Shown one piece after another: positions 18,765 to 27,236 of a stretch of DNA of 64,000 nt; the stretch's first letter is position 1, and each line of letters begins with the position of its first letter. Origin of the DNA: Jannaschia sp. S6380. GTDB taxonomy: Bacteria; Pseudomonadota; Alphaproteobacteria; Rhodobacterales; Rhodobacteraceae. Under the pieces are notes generated by a model. The model was not told the DNA's origin. It did not search any database and saw nothing but the letters and a program-made list of their open reading frames with translations. The position numbers and the translations under genes were made by a program. Location of the stretch: the NCBI RefSeq assembly GCF_023015695.1, contig NZ_JALKAS010000001.1, positions 1,364,001-1,428,000 of the forward strand, read 5' to 3'.

Positions 18765-19025
18765 TCACTCGCCTTCGGACAGATCCAGGGACAATGCGTG
18801 TATGCGCGCCATGACGTCGCCCAGCGCGGCGTGCACCATGCGGTGACGGGCGACGCGGCCCTGCCCGGCGAAGGCGGCGGAGGTCATCGCGACGTGCCAA
18901 TGGCTTTCGCCCGATCCGTCGTCGCCCGCATGCCCGGCATGTTTGGCGCTTTCGTTCACGACCTCCAACCTCGCGGGGTCGAACGCCGCTTCGAGCCGCT
19001 CGCGAATGATATCCTGCATCTGCAT
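18765..19025 (-). CDS. BolA family protein
   Basis: 86-residue BolA-fold protein: IIRERLEAAFDPARLEVVNESAKHAGHAG at the N-terminus with the conserved Glu-Ser and His positions, SHWHVAMTSAAFAGQGRVARHRMVHAALGDVM (the FxGxxxVxRHRxV-type motif) and ALSLDLSEGE at the end. BolA proteins work with monothiol glutaredoxins in Fe-S cluster handling and some bind DNA. GGAGGGG precedes the first ATG. It diverges from the J-domain gene by 76 bases. Confidence 0.9.
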   Translation of the reverse strand: MQMQDIIRERLEAAFDPARLEVVNESAKHAGHAGDDGSGESHWHVAMTSAAFAGQGRVARHRMVHAALGDVMARIHALSLDLSEGE

Positions 19026-19101
19026 CGAAAATCCCCTCCGAGGCCTTCCCTCTGGCCGGACAATGACTAAACTCTGGCGCCTCTAGCCGGAAGGGGTGCA
19101 G

Positions 19102-19716
19102 ATGACCAAGAGTGACCCGTTCAATTTCGACATGCGTGTCAGCAGCGCCAAGAAGCGCAATCCCCGTGGCAAGCGGGGCATGTCGGGCGCCGTCGAAACC
19201 TCGACCCGCATCTGCGATCACGAGGGCTGCGAGGAAGGCGGCAAGTATCGCGCGCCCAAGAGCCGGGACACTACCGACGACTATTACTGGTTCTGCAAGG
19301 ACCACGTGCGCGAATACAACGCCAAGTGGAGCTTTTTCGACGGCGCCACCGAGGCCGAACTGGCGCGCCAGGCCCAGGCCGACGAGCGGCCGACGCAGCC
19401 CTTCCGCCGGACGGTCGAGGAACGCGCCTGGGCCAGGCTGGGGATCGAGGACGCGCACCAGGTTCTGGGCGGCAACGCCACGCGCAATCCCGGGCGCGGT
19501 GTCGTGGGTCGCAAGCTGCCCCCGACCGAACGCAAGGCGCTGGATATCCTCGAGGCGAAGGACGACTGGACCAAGGCGTCCATCCGCAAGGCGTACAAGG
19601 GCCTGATCAAGATCCTGCACCCGGACATGAACGGCGGCGATCGCAGCCAGGAGGAACAGCTCTCCGAAGTCGTCTGGGCCTGGGATCAGTTGAAGGACAG
19701 CCGCAACTTCAAGTGA
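19102..19716 (+). CDS. J-domain (DnaJ-like) protein
   Basis: 204-residue cytoplasmic protein with a C-terminal J domain (about residues 140-204): LDILEAKDDWTKASIRKAYKGLIKILHPDMNGGDRSQEEQLSEVVWAWDQL, containing the HPD tripeptide that stimulates Hsp70 ATPase. The N-terminal part carries a Cys/His pair motif (ICDHEGCEEGGKYRAPK, then YYWFCKDHVREYNAKWSFF), possibly a small zinc-binding module. This arrangement is a conserved Rhodobacterales family often encoded next to bolA, as here. GGAAGGGG lies before the ATG at 19102. Its 3' end overlaps the DUF2235 gene by 8 bases. Confidence 0.85.
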   Translation: MTKSDPFNFDMRVSSAKKRNPRGKRGMSGAVETSTRICDHEGCEEGGKYRAPKSRDTTDDYYWFCKDHVREYNAKWSFFDGATEAELARQAQADERPTQPFRRTVEERAWARLGIEDAHQVLGGNATRNPGRGVVGRKLPPTERKALDILEAKDDWTKASIRKAYKGLIKILHPDMNGGDRSQEEQLSEVVWAWDQLKDSRNFK

Positions 19717-20878
19717 CGCGCGCCGCCTTCCACGCGTGAAGGTCCGGCTCCAACGGCCGGAGCGGTTCGGGGCGATAGGGCTGGAAACCGGCGTCCTTGG
19801 CCTCGAACGCCCACCGCTCGCGTCCCGGATGGCTGACGTCGCCCAGATCGCCGACCGGGTCGCGCGACGCCCCGAACCGGCGCATCATCGCGGCGACGAC
19901 GCCGCCCTTGGCAACCTTGGAATTGGTCAGCGGGCCCATCGGGTCCATCTCCCCGCGCAGACGCTCGCTGACATTCGGGTCGAACCCGAGCCCCTCGTCC
20001 CCGGCCCCTTCCATCAGCCAGCCCAGCGTGATGGCGCTCAGCGCGGTGATCTCTCCGCCGCCCCCGACGGCGCCATGATCGCCGGCGAACCACTCTTGCC
20101 GGTAGGGCCGCCCCTCGCGACCGGCGTTCAACTCGGCCAGGTTGGACCAGAGCGTCGGGCGGAACGACTTGCGCCGTTCGTCGATGGCGACGGCATGGCG
20201 CGCCGCGCGGACCATGGGCGACAGATCGGTGTCGTGGAACGCATGGCGCCGGTTCAGGATCGGCGCGGTGGTGAAATGCCCCGGAATGCCCAGCGCGCCC
20301 ACCGTGTCCCAGATGCCCAGGAACGCGATCTCGAAGGGGATCGCCTCATCGGCCCCCATCTCCTCGTAGACGGGGGCGTCGTTCGGGTCGGTCATGATCC
20401 AGCGCGAATGGACCGCGCGCCATTCCGCGTTGCGCGACTGGCGCCGCTCCGGGGTCTCGATCCGCCGCTCGGAATAGCGGCGGACGGCCTCGGGCAGGCG
20501 ACCGAGCTTGGCGCGTTCCAGCAGACCGGTGAACCGGATGAACCCGGCCAGAGACCGGGCCGTGAACGCCCCGCGCGAGAAGCCGAAGATCATGACCTCG
20601 TCCCCCGGCTCGTAGAGGAAGATCAGATGGCGATAGGCCTCGACCACGTTGGCCATCAGCCCGAACCCCATCGCGCCGCCCAGCCAACGGTCGGATTGAC
20701 GGGCCAGCCAGGTCACCCCGCGCCGCCCTGTGCCCACGCCCTCGATATAGATCGGGACCTGTTCCACGTCGTCGTCGCCGCGGGCCGCCAACGCCTGACC
20801 AAGCCGGACCACGTTCGTCGGGTGCGGGGCCTCGGCGGCGTTCCAGGTTCCGTCGCAAAGGATGACGATGCGCTTCAT
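19709..20878 (-). CDS. DUF2235 domain protein (alpha/beta-hydrolase-like)
   Basis: 389 residues starting MKRIVILCDGTWNAAEAPHPTNVVRLGQALA, the DUF2235 signature, with a serine-hydrolase-type elbow FGFSRGAFTARSLAGFIRFTGLL and WDTVGALGIPGHF further on, then DLSPMVRAARHAVAIDERRKSFRPTLW and EWFAGDHGAVGGGG. Related proteins include T6SS-associated phospholipase effectors, but no T6SS gene is nearby, so I do not call it an effector. Its promoter region lies below the terminator at 20903-20940. Confidence 0.85.
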   Translation of the reverse strand: MKRIVILCDGTWNAAEAPHPTNVVRLGQALAARGDDDVEQVPIYIEGVGTGRRGVTWLARQSDRWLGGAMGFGLMANVVEAYRHLIFLYEPGDEVMIFGFSRGAFTARSLAGFIRFTGLLERAKLGRLPEAVRRYSERRIETPERRQSRNAEWRAVHSRWIMTDPNDAPVYEEMGADEAIPFEIAFLGIWDTVGALGIPGHFTTAPILNRRHAFHDTDLSPMVRAARHAVAIDERRKSFRPTLWSNLAELNAGREGRPYRQEWFAGDHGAVGGGGEITALSAITLGWLMEGAGDEGLGFDPNVSERLRGEMDPMGPLTNSKVAKGGVVAAMMRRFGASRDPVGDLGDVSHPGRERWAFEAKDAGFQPYRPEPLRPLEPDLHAWKAARVT

Positions 20879-20902
20879 GCCGCCAGCCTAGCACATCGCG
20901 GC

Positions 20903-20940
20903 AAAAAACGCCCCCGCGCCGATTAGGGCCGGGGGCGATA
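20903..20940 (-). terminator. Rho-independent terminator after the fasciclin gene
   Basis: On the minus strand a GC-rich stem (CGCCCCCGGCC paired with GGCGCGGGGGCG around a short TAATC loop) is followed by TTTTTT, a classical intrinsic terminator. It lies 86 bases downstream of the fasciclin stop and just before the DUF2235 gene on the same strand. Confidence 0.8.
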
Positions 20941-21025
20941 GGTCCTGCGGTCCGGTTCCCCCGCCGGGGGGTGGGGGCCGTTCCGTCCTTCGCCACATCG
21001 GGATCGCGCGGCGAATGCCTGCGGA

Positions 21026-21568
21026 TCACTGCTTGGGCAGCAGGACCCGGTCGATGACATGGATCACGCCGTTGGACTGCGCGACATCGGCAATGGTGAC
21101 GTTGGCAACGCGACCGTTCTCGTCGGTCAGCATGATCGCGTCGCCGTCATAGGTCGCGTCGAGGACACAACCGCCCAGGGTCGGGACCGGATGGCTGCCA
21201 CCATCATCGTCGATCATGCCGCGGATGGCGCCGGCCATCACGTCGGCGGCGACGACATGACAGGTCAGCACCTGTTGCAACTGGGCCTTGTTCTCGGGGG
21301 CAAGAAGGGCGTTCAGCGACGCGTCCGAAATGCGCGCGAAGGCGGCGTCGGTCGGGGCGAACACGGTGAACGGCCCCTCGCCCTGCAGGGTCTCGACCAG
21401 GTCGGCGGCCTTGACGGCGGCGACCAGGGTTTCGTGATCGGCCGAGTTGACCGCGTTCTCGATGATGTTGCGATCGGCGAACATTTCGGCGCCGCCGACC
21501 ATGATTTCGGCCGGCGCGGCCGTGGCGAGGGTCAGGGCCGCTGTGGTGGCGATGGTGAGGGTTTTCAT
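21026..21568 (-). CDS. Exported fasciclin (FAS1) domain protein
   Basis: 180-residue exported protein: signal peptide MKTLTIATTAALTLATAAPA, then one FAS1 domain with NIIENAVNSADHETLVAAVKAADLVETLQGEGPFTVFAPTDAAFARI (the GPFTVFAPTDAAF H1 motif), LLAPENKAQLQQVLTCHVVA and ADVAQSNGVIHVIDRVLLPKQ (H2 motif). FAS1 domains mediate cell-surface or matrix interactions. The ATG at 21566-21568 has GGGAGAACC upstream. It is the third gene after an ECF sigma factor and RskA-like anti-sigma, an arrangement that parallels SigK-RskA and the fasciclin proteins Mpt70/Mpt83 of mycobacteria. Confidence 0.9.
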   Translation of the reverse strand: MKTLTIATTAALTLATAAPAEIMVGGAEMFADRNIIENAVNSADHETLVAAVKAADLVETLQGEGPFTVFAPTDAAFARISDASLNALLAPENKAQLQQVLTCHVVAADVMAGAIRGMIDDDGGSHPVPTLGGCVLDATYDGDAIMLTDENGRVANVTIADVAQSNGVIHVIDRVLLPKQ

Positions 21569-21617
21569 TCTGGTTCTCCCGTTGGTTGGACGACCGGGCC
21601 TTTCGCCGCGGTTGCCC

Positions 21618-21648
21618 ATAGACACGGGCGGGACTTGCGCAAGTTTCA
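21618..21648 (-). promoter_or_regulatory. Candidate ECF-sigma promoter of the fasciclin gene
   Basis: On the minus strand TGAAACTT (21641-21648) and GTCTAT (21618-21623) are separated by 17 bases, close to the GAACTT-N16-GTCTA form of many ECF promoters, and lie about 50 bases before the fasciclin ATG. The gap to the upstream anti-sigma gene (122 bases) is large enough for a separate promoter. Recognition by the adjacent ECF factor is an inference from position. Confidence 0.4.
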
Positions 21649-21690
21649 GCGCGGTCGAAAAAAGTTTGGTGCGACGGCCATGTCGACCGG

Positions 21691-22344
21691 TCAGAGCGCC
21701 GTCACCGCGCCCACCGCCAACACGTCGCCCGTCGGCGCCCCGGTCGGCGAGCCGCCCGGAGGTTCGTCGCTGATGGCGAGGACGGCGCCCTCGGCGAAAC
21801 TCGGCGGCAGGGCGACCGTCAGGGTTCCGCGATCGGGCAAAAGGCCCAGCGAAAGCGGCGCGGCCTCGCCGGCGATTAGCCAGACCTCCAGCGCGCGCCC
21901 GGACCTTGGACCGCCCTCCAGACGGGTGACGCGCAGTTCGTCGTCATCGGCCAATGCCGAAACCCGCAGCGTCGCGTCCTCGGCCAGGATCTCGGCCCGG
22001 AAGTCGGGCGCGAAGACCTGCGACGGCTGCAACAGCAGGAACGCGACCGCAAAGGCGGCGACAGGGCCGCCGAGCAATGCGCCCCAGGCTACCCAGCGGC
22101 GACGCCGGCCGCCGGCCTCGAACAGCCGTTCCTCGATCCGGGCACGCAGACGGGGCGGCGGCGCCACGTCGCGACCGACGAGCATCGGAGTGGTGATCTC
22201 GATCCAGTCGCGGAAATGCTCGGACAACGCGGGTTCGTCCGGCAGACGGCGCTCCACCTCGGCGGCCTCGTCGGGGTCGAGGAGACCGAGGACATATTCG
22301 CCGATCAGGGCATCGTCGTCGTCGATATCGGTCGTATCGGTCAT
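21691..22344 (-). CDS. RskA-type membrane anti-sigma factor
   Basis: 217 residues. The N-terminal cytoplasmic anti-sigma segment (DDDALIGEYVLGLLDPDEAAEVERRLPDEPALSEHFRDWIE) would bind the sigma factor, a single membrane helix follows (VAWGALLGGPVAAFAVAFLLL, about residues 85-106), and the periplasmic RskA domain has the characteristic RALEVWLIAGEAAPLSLGLLPDRGTLTV and AEGAVLAISDEPPGGSPTGAPTGDVLAVG. Its ATG overlaps the sigma-factor stop (ATGA), so the two are translated together. Release is expected by regulated proteolysis, as in SigK-RskA. Confidence 0.9.
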   Translation of the reverse strand: MTDTTDIDDDDALIGEYVLGLLDPDEAAEVERRLPDEPALSEHFRDWIEITTPMLVGRDVAPPPRLRARIEERLFEAGGRRRRWVAWGALLGGPVAAFAVAFLLLQPSQVFAPDFRAEILAEDATLRVSALADDDELRVTRLEGGPRSGRALEVWLIAGEAAPLSLGLLPDRGTLTVALPPSFAEGAVLAISDEPPGGSPTGAPTGDVLAVGAVTAL

Positions 22345-22889
22345 CGCGCCATGCACTCCCGCAGAGCGATGAGGCTGCGCCGGAGCCAGGTCCGCATCGT
22401 GTTCAGCGGCACCTCGAACCGTGCGGCCAGGTCGGCATAGGTCTCGCCTTCCAGGTAGGCGCGACGCACGGCCTCCGACCGGCGCGGCTCCAACTCCTCC
22501 AGACAGGCGGCGATGGCGCGCGCCTCGCCCCGGGCGACGGCGCCCGCCTCCGGCCCGGGGGTCGCGTCGGCCAGGATGTCGTCGGACGGCATCTCGGCGC
22601 GCGCGGCCTCGGCCCGGCGCTTGCGCAGCCGGTCGATGCAATCGTTGCGCGCCACCGTCGCCATCCAGGAAATCGGCGAGAGCCCGTTCGCACGGTAGCG
22701 GTCGGCGTTGCGCCAGATCTTGACGTAAATGTCCTGCAAGGCGTCCTCGGCTTCCGCGCGGTTGCCCAAGACACGCAAACAGATCCCGAAGAGTTTCGCC
22801 GAGGTCGCGTCGTAGAGCCTGCCGAACGCCTGCCGGTCGCCCAGGGCCGCGCCCGCAAGCCAACGCTCGATCAGTTCGCGTGTGGCCAA
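22341..22889 (-). CDS. ECF RNA polymerase sigma factor (SigK-like)
   Basis: 182-residue extracytoplasmic-function sigma factor. Region 2: [63 protein letters not shown]; region 4: [53 protein letters not shown], with the helix-turn-helix for the -35 element. The best start is a TTG at 22887-22889 with GGGAGGG five bases upstream; no ATG fits without a non-homologous extension. It is followed directly by its anti-sigma gene, then fasciclin. Probably responds to an envelope signal through RskA. Confidence 0.9.
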   Translation of the reverse strand: MATRELIERWLAGAALGDRQAFGRLYDATSAKLFGICLRVLGNRAEAEDALQDIYVKIWRNADRYRANGLSPISWMATVARNDCIDRLRKRRAEAARAEMPSDDILADATPGPEAGAVARGEARAIAACLEELEPRRSEAVRRAYLEGETYADLAARFEVPLNTMRTWLRRSLIALRECMAR

Positions 22890-22998
22890 CGTCCCCTCCC
22901 TGCCCCCCGTCGCGCGCGGCCGGGCCACCCCCGCCTTTCCCTTGCGGTCCGTCCCCTTATGTTGCATCCGCACAGGCGGCTGCAAGGAGATCGAGGCA

Positions 22999-23985
22999 AT
23001 GGCGGACGGCGCGATGGACATGAACGCGAAACCGACGAAGGACATCTCGGTCCGCGAAGTCTTCGGTATCGACAGCGACATGACCGTCAAGGGGTTCGAC
23101 GACCCCTCCGAGCGCACGCCCGTCATCGACACGACCTACAAGTTCGACCCCGACACCACGCTGGCGATCCTGGCCGGTTTCGGCTGGAACCGCCGCGTGA
23201 TGATCCAGGGCTATCACGGCACCGGCAAGTCGACCCATATCGAGCAGGTCGCGGCGCGCCTGAACTGGCCCTGCGTGCGCGTCAACCTCGACAGTCACAT
23301 AAGCCGGATCGATCTGATCGGAAAGGACGCGATCAAGCTGAAGGACGGCGTCCAGGTGACGGAGTTTCACGAGGGGATCCTGCCCTGGGCCCTGCGCAAT
23401 CCCGTCGCCATCGTGTTCGACGAATACGATGCCGGCCGCGCCGACGTGATGTTCGTGATCCAGCGGGTGCTGGAGCATGACGGCAAGCTGACGTTGATGG
23501 ATCAGAACGAGATCATCACCCCCCATCCGTCCTTCCGCCTGTTCGCCACCGCCAACACGGTGGGTCTGGGCGACACGACCGGCCTCTATCACGGCACGCA
23601 GCAGATCAACCAGGCGCAGATGGACCGCTGGTCGATGGTGGCGACGCTGAACTATCTATCCCACGATGCCGAGACGATGATCGTCCTGGCAAAGAACGCG
23701 AACTACAACAACGAGAAGGGCCGCCAGACCATCAGCCGCATGGTCACGGTGGCCGACCTGACGCGGACGGCCTTCATGAACGGCGACCTGTCGACGGTCA
23801 TGTCGCCCCGTACCGTGCTGGCCTGGGCCCAGAACGCCGAGATTTTCCGCGACGTGGGTTATGCGTTCCGCCTGACGTTCCTGAACAAGTGCGACGAGCT
23901 GGAACGCCAGACCGTCGCCGAGTTCTACCAGCGTTGCTTCGACGAGGAATTGCCGGAGAGCGCGGCGAGCATGTCGCTGGGGTGA
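22999..23985 (+). CDS. cobS: Cobaltochelatase subunit CobS
   Basis: 328-residue AAA+ ATPase that, with CobT and CobN, inserts cobalt into hydrogenobyrinic acid a,c-diamide in aerobic cobalamin synthesis. Walker A is GYHGTGKST (about residues 70-78), Walker [12 protein letters not shown], followed by [36 protein letters not shown] with sensor and arginine-finger regions. The ATG at 22999 follows AAGGAGATCGAGGCA. It diverges from the ECF gene and is separated from cobT by a 180-base AT-rich stretch; cobN is not in the window. Confidence 0.95.
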   Translation: MADGAMDMNAKPTKDISVREVFGIDSDMTVKGFDDPSERTPVIDTTYKFDPDTTLAILAGFGWNRRVMIQGYHGTGKSTHIEQVAARLNWPCVRVNLDSHISRIDLIGKDAIKLKDGVQVTEFHEGILPWALRNPVAIVFDEYDAGRADVMFVIQRVLEHDGKLTLMDQNEIITPHPSFRLFATANTVGLGDTTGLYHGTQQINQAQMDRWSMVATLNYLSHDAETMIVLAKNANYNNEKGRQTISRMVTVADLTRTAFMNGDLSTVMSPRTVLAWAQNAEIFRDVGYAFRLTFLNKCDELERQTVAEFYQRCFDEELPESAASMSLG

Positions 23986-24165
23986 CACCCTTTTTCGTCA
24001 TAGCAGCCATTTGGGTCTCGTTTGACGCAATCTGGCTGTTTGACAAGACTGGTTTGAAGAGGACTGCTCCGTCATCCATGACCGGCAGTCAATACAGTCA
24101 CTTGATACGGCTAAGTTGGGAATGCGCCTTATTGTTCCTGACGGTGTCGATCTGGAGTGCGTTCA
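23986..24165. other. AT-rich structured spacer between cobS and cobT
   Basis: By my count this 180-base stretch is about 50% GC (90 of 180), well below its flanks. It contains nested inverted repeats: outer arms GACTGC (24062-24067) and GCAGTC (24085-24090) around inner arms GTCAT (24071-24075) and ATGAC (24078-24082), plus CAGCCA/TGGCTG arms near 24005-24038. No coding frame inside resembles a known protein. It may be a remnant of inserted DNA or an RNA element that adjusts cobT expression. No cobalamin-riboswitch core was recognised. Confidence 0.5.
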
Positions 24166-26037
24166 ATGACTAACAAGCCCACCGATAATCCCGCCGATCC
24201 GTTCAAGAAGGCGCTGGCCGAGGCCACCAAGACGATGGCCGACGATCCGGAACTGTCGGTCACCTATTCCGTCGATCCGCCGGGCCGGACGAACGACAGC
24301 GTGCGCCTGCCGCAGGTCAGCCGACGCATGACGCGGGACGAGGTGATGTTGGCGCGGGGCACCGCCGACGCCTTCGCCTTGCGTCACCGGCACCATGATG
24401 CGGGCGTCAACGCGCGGTATCTGCCGCAGGGCAACATGGCGCGCGAGCTCTACGACGCGATGGAGGTCGCGCGATGCGAGGCCGTGGGCGCGCGCGACAT
24501 GCCCGGGACCGCCGGGAATATCGACGCCAAGATCGGTGTCGAGGCGGCGCGCAAGGGTTACGGCGATGTCAGCGACAAGGCGCAGATCCCTTTGGCGACC
24601 GCTGCGGGATACTGGATCCGGCAGATGGCGACGGGGCGCGGCCTGCCCAAGGGGGCGGACAACGCGCTCGACCTGTGGCGCGGCTTCATCGAGGAGCAGA
24701 CCGGCGACCGGCTGGACAATCTGCAGGATGTGCTGGGCGATCAACAGGCCTTCGCACGTCTGGCCCGCCAGTTGATCGACGATCTGGGTTACGGCGACCA
24801 GTTGGGCGACGACCCCGATCAGGAGGATGAGGACGAGGAGGAGGAAGGCCAGCCCGAAGAGGAGGAGGAGCCCGACTCCACCGGCAGCGACGACGACGAG
24901 GAGGATGCCGAGGCCTCGCCCGAACAGAGCCAGGACCAGCAGGACGACCCGAGCCAGGCCCAGGTGTCGATGGACGACATGGCCGACCAGGAGGCGGGCG
25001 AGGAAACGGAGATGCCCGATGCGGACGAGGCGATGGACCCGCCGCCGCCCGCCCCCGTCTCGGACGCCGATCCGAACTACACCGTCTTCACCGAGGTGCA
25101 TGACGAGATCGTGGGCGCCGAGGAACTGGCCGAGCCGGCCGAACTGGAACGGTTGCGCGCCTATCTCGACCAGCAGCTGGAGCCGCTGAAGGGTGCCGTC
25201 AGTCGCTTGGCCAACAAGCTGCAGCGCCGCCTGCAGGCCCAGCAGAACCGGTCATGGGAGTTCGATCTGGAGGAGGGCATCCTCGATGCCGGCCGCCTGG
25301 CGCGCGTCGTGGCCAACCCGACGACGCCGCTCTCGTTCAAGATGGAGCGAGACATGGAGTTTCGCGACACTTGCGTGACGCTGCTGCTGGACAATTCCGG
25401 CTCGATGCGCGGCCGCCCGATCTCGATCGCGGCGATCTGCGCCGACGTCCTGGCGCGCACGCTGGAACGCTGCGGCGTGAAGGTCGAGATCCTGGGCTTC
25501 ACCACGCGCGCGTGGAAAGGCGGTCTCGCGCGCGAGGATTGGCTGAAGGCCGAGCGCCCCGCCGCACCCGGTCGCCTGAACGACCTGCGCCACATCATCT
25601 ACAAGTCCGCCGATGCGCCCTGGCGGCGGGTGCGCCCGAATCTCGGGCTGATGATGAAGGAAGGGCTGCTGAAGGAGAACATCGACGGCGAGGCGCTGGA
25701 GTGGGCGCACAGGCGCGCGACCGCGCGGCCCGAGGCGCGCAAGATCCTGATGGTCATCTCGGACGGCGCGCCGGTCGATGACAGCACCCTGTCGGTGAAC
25801 CCCGCGAACTACCTCGAGAAGCACCTGCGCGACGTGATCGCCATGGTCGAGAAACGCCGTGCCGTCGAACTCCTCGCCATCGGGATCGGTCATGACGTGA
25901 CGCGCTACTACGACCGCGCGGTCACGATTACGGATGTCGAGCAGCTGGCCGGCGCGATGACCGAACAGCTGGCCGCCCTGTTCGACGCCGACCCCCGCGC
26001 CCGCGCCCGAGTGATGGGTATCCGCCGCGCCTCCTGA
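24166..26037 (+). CDS. cobT: Cobaltochelatase subunit CobT
   Basis: 623-residue partner of CobS in the CobNST chelatase. The N-terminal domain is about 210 residues; a highly acidic linker follows (about residues 218-300, runs of Asp/Glu); and the C-terminal von Willebrand A domain carries the MIDAS motif [11 protein letters not shown] (about residues 403-413), TTRAWKGG, and [20 protein letters not shown] lies 8 bases before the ATG at 24166. The preceding 180 bases are AT-rich and structured, so translation may be controlled separately from cobS. Confidence 0.95.
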   Translation: MTNKPTDNPADPFKKALAEATKTMADDPELSVTYSVDPPGRTNDSVRLPQVSRRMTRDEVMLARGTADAFALRHRHHDAGVNARYLPQGNMARELYDAMEVARCEAVGARDMPGTAGNIDAKIGVEAARKGYGDVSDKAQIPLATAAGYWIRQMATGRGLPKGADNALDLWRGFIEEQTGDRLDNLQDVLGDQQAFARLARQLIDDLGYGDQLGDDPDQEDEDEEEEGQPEEEEEPDSTGSDDDEEDAEASPEQSQDQQDDPSQAQVSMDDMADQEAGEETEMPDADEAMDPPPPAPVSDADPNYTVFTEVHDEIVGAEELAEPAELERLRAYLDQQLEPLKGAVSRLANKLQRRLQAQQNRSWEFDLEEGILDAGRLARVVANPTTPLSFKMERDMEFRDTCVTLLLDNSGSMRGRPISIAAICADVLARTLERCGVKVEILGFTTRAWKGGLAREDWLKAERPAAPGRLNDLRHIIYKSADAPWRRVRPNLGLMMKEGLLKENIDGEALEWAHRRATARPEARKILMVISDGAPVDDSTLSVNPANYLEKHLRDVIAMVEKRRAVELLAIGIGHDVTRYYDRAVTITDVEQLAGAMTEQLAALFDADPRARARVMGIRRAS

Positions 26038-26125
26038 CCGCCGGCCGTCAAGGCAGGCAAACCGGCAGCCCCGGAGGTTCCCCCCTCGTGCTAGGGTCGG
26101 CCAAGGCCATCCGAGGATTTCGCCC

Positions 26126-27220
26126 ATGCGTCTGCGCGTCTGCACGTTCAACATCGAAAACCTGTTCACCCGCTTCGACTTCGCCGGGTTCGGCGACACG
26201 CGGGCGGCGCGCTATCTGCCGCCGGTGGTCCAGTTTCTCGGCGATTTCGGAGATGGCGACCTGTCCAAGTTCCCCGAATTCAAGCGAACCCTCCAGACCG
26301 CCGCCATCGCGCAGGACGATGACCACCGACAGCACACCGCGCTGGCGATCGCGCAGGCGGACGCGGACGTGTACTGCCTGCAGGAGGTCGACAGCATCGA
26401 CGCCCTGACGCGGTTCATGCAGGCCTATGTGCGCAAGATCGGCGTCGATCCCTATCCGAACCTGATCCTGCAGGAAGGCAACGACCCGCGCGGCATCGAC
26501 GTGGCCGCGATCACCCGCGACATTCGCCCCGCCTATGCCCGCAGCCATGCCGCCCTGACGGTGGGCGACCTGCGGCGCAGCGACATCGGCGCCGCCCTGC
26601 TGGACCGCTATCCCCTGGCCGCCGCCGAGGGCCGGGGCGGCGGCCGGATCTTTCGACGCGACTGTCAGGAACTGGAGGTTCTGGTCGGCGACACACGTGT
26701 CAGCCTGTTCAACTGTCACTTCAAGTCGATGGGCGGCGGGCGCGAGCGGTCGATGGGACGCCGGCAGTTGGAAGCGATCGCCGTGCGCACGATCGTGGAA
26801 GAGAAATTCCCCGATCCGCAGACCGCTCTCTGGGCCGTGTGCGGCGATCTGAACGACTATCGCCAGGTCATCCGCATCTCGAAGGCGGCCGGATCGGCCG
26901 AGACCGTTCGCCCGCTCGATGACGATGCGCCTTCGGGCGTCGACCCCTTGCTGAACGGGTTCGGGATCAATCTGCTGGACGTTCTGCCCGCCACCGAACG
27001 GTGGACGCACTACTACGCCAGCGCGCGGCACAAGACGCAGCTGGACTACATCATCGCGGGGCCGGTCATGGCCGACAAGGTGCGCGGCGACCCGGTCATC
27101 CTGCGCGAGGGCATGCCCCACCGCGTTCCGAACCTGGATGACCCGCGCTATCCCCGCGTGGGCTGGGATCGCCCCAAGGCGTCCGATCACTGTCCGGTGG
27201 TGGTGGAGTTCGACATCTGA
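26126..27220 (+). CDS. Endonuclease/exonuclease/phosphatase (EEP) family protein
   Basis: 364-residue DNase-I-like fold hydrolase without signal peptide. Catalytic motifs: RVCTFNIENLFTRF (Asn), DVYCLQEVDSIDAL (Glu), SLFNCHFKSM, WAVCGDLNDYRQ (Asp and Asn) and PKASDHCPVVVEF (Asp-His). Family members cleave DNA, RNA or phospholipid/inositol phosphodiesters; substrate unknown. The inserted segment FGDGDLSKFPEFKRTLQTAAIAQDDDHRQHTALAIAQ is typical of a subgroup often annotated simply as EEP domain. It precedes the aminopeptidase gene by 16 bases, so cotranscription is likely. Confidence 0.85.
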   Translation: MRLRVCTFNIENLFTRFDFAGFGDTRAARYLPPVVQFLGDFGDGDLSKFPEFKRTLQTAAIAQDDDHRQHTALAIAQADADVYCLQEVDSIDALTRFMQAYVRKIGVDPYPNLILQEGNDPRGIDVAAITRDIRPAYARSHAALTVGDLRRSDIGAALLDRYPLAAAEGRGGGRIFRRDCQELEVLVGDTRVSLFNCHFKSMGGGRERSMGRRQLEAIAVRTIVEEKFPDPQTALWAVCGDLNDYRQVIRISKAAGSAETVRPLDDDAPSGVDPLLNGFGINLLDVLPATERWTHYYASARHKTQLDYIIAGPVMADKVRGDPVILREGMPHRVPNLDDPRYPRVGWDRPKASDHCPVVVEFDI

Positions 27221-27236
27221 CGCTAGACAGCGGGGC

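Noticed and set aside
19709..20878. DUF2235 protein as a type VI secretion effector
   Set aside because: No VgrG, PAAR or immunity gene nearby.
22890..24165. Cobalamin riboswitch near cobS/cobT
   Set aside because: I could not find a B12-box-like core or the expected multi-helix arrangement in either intergenic stretch.
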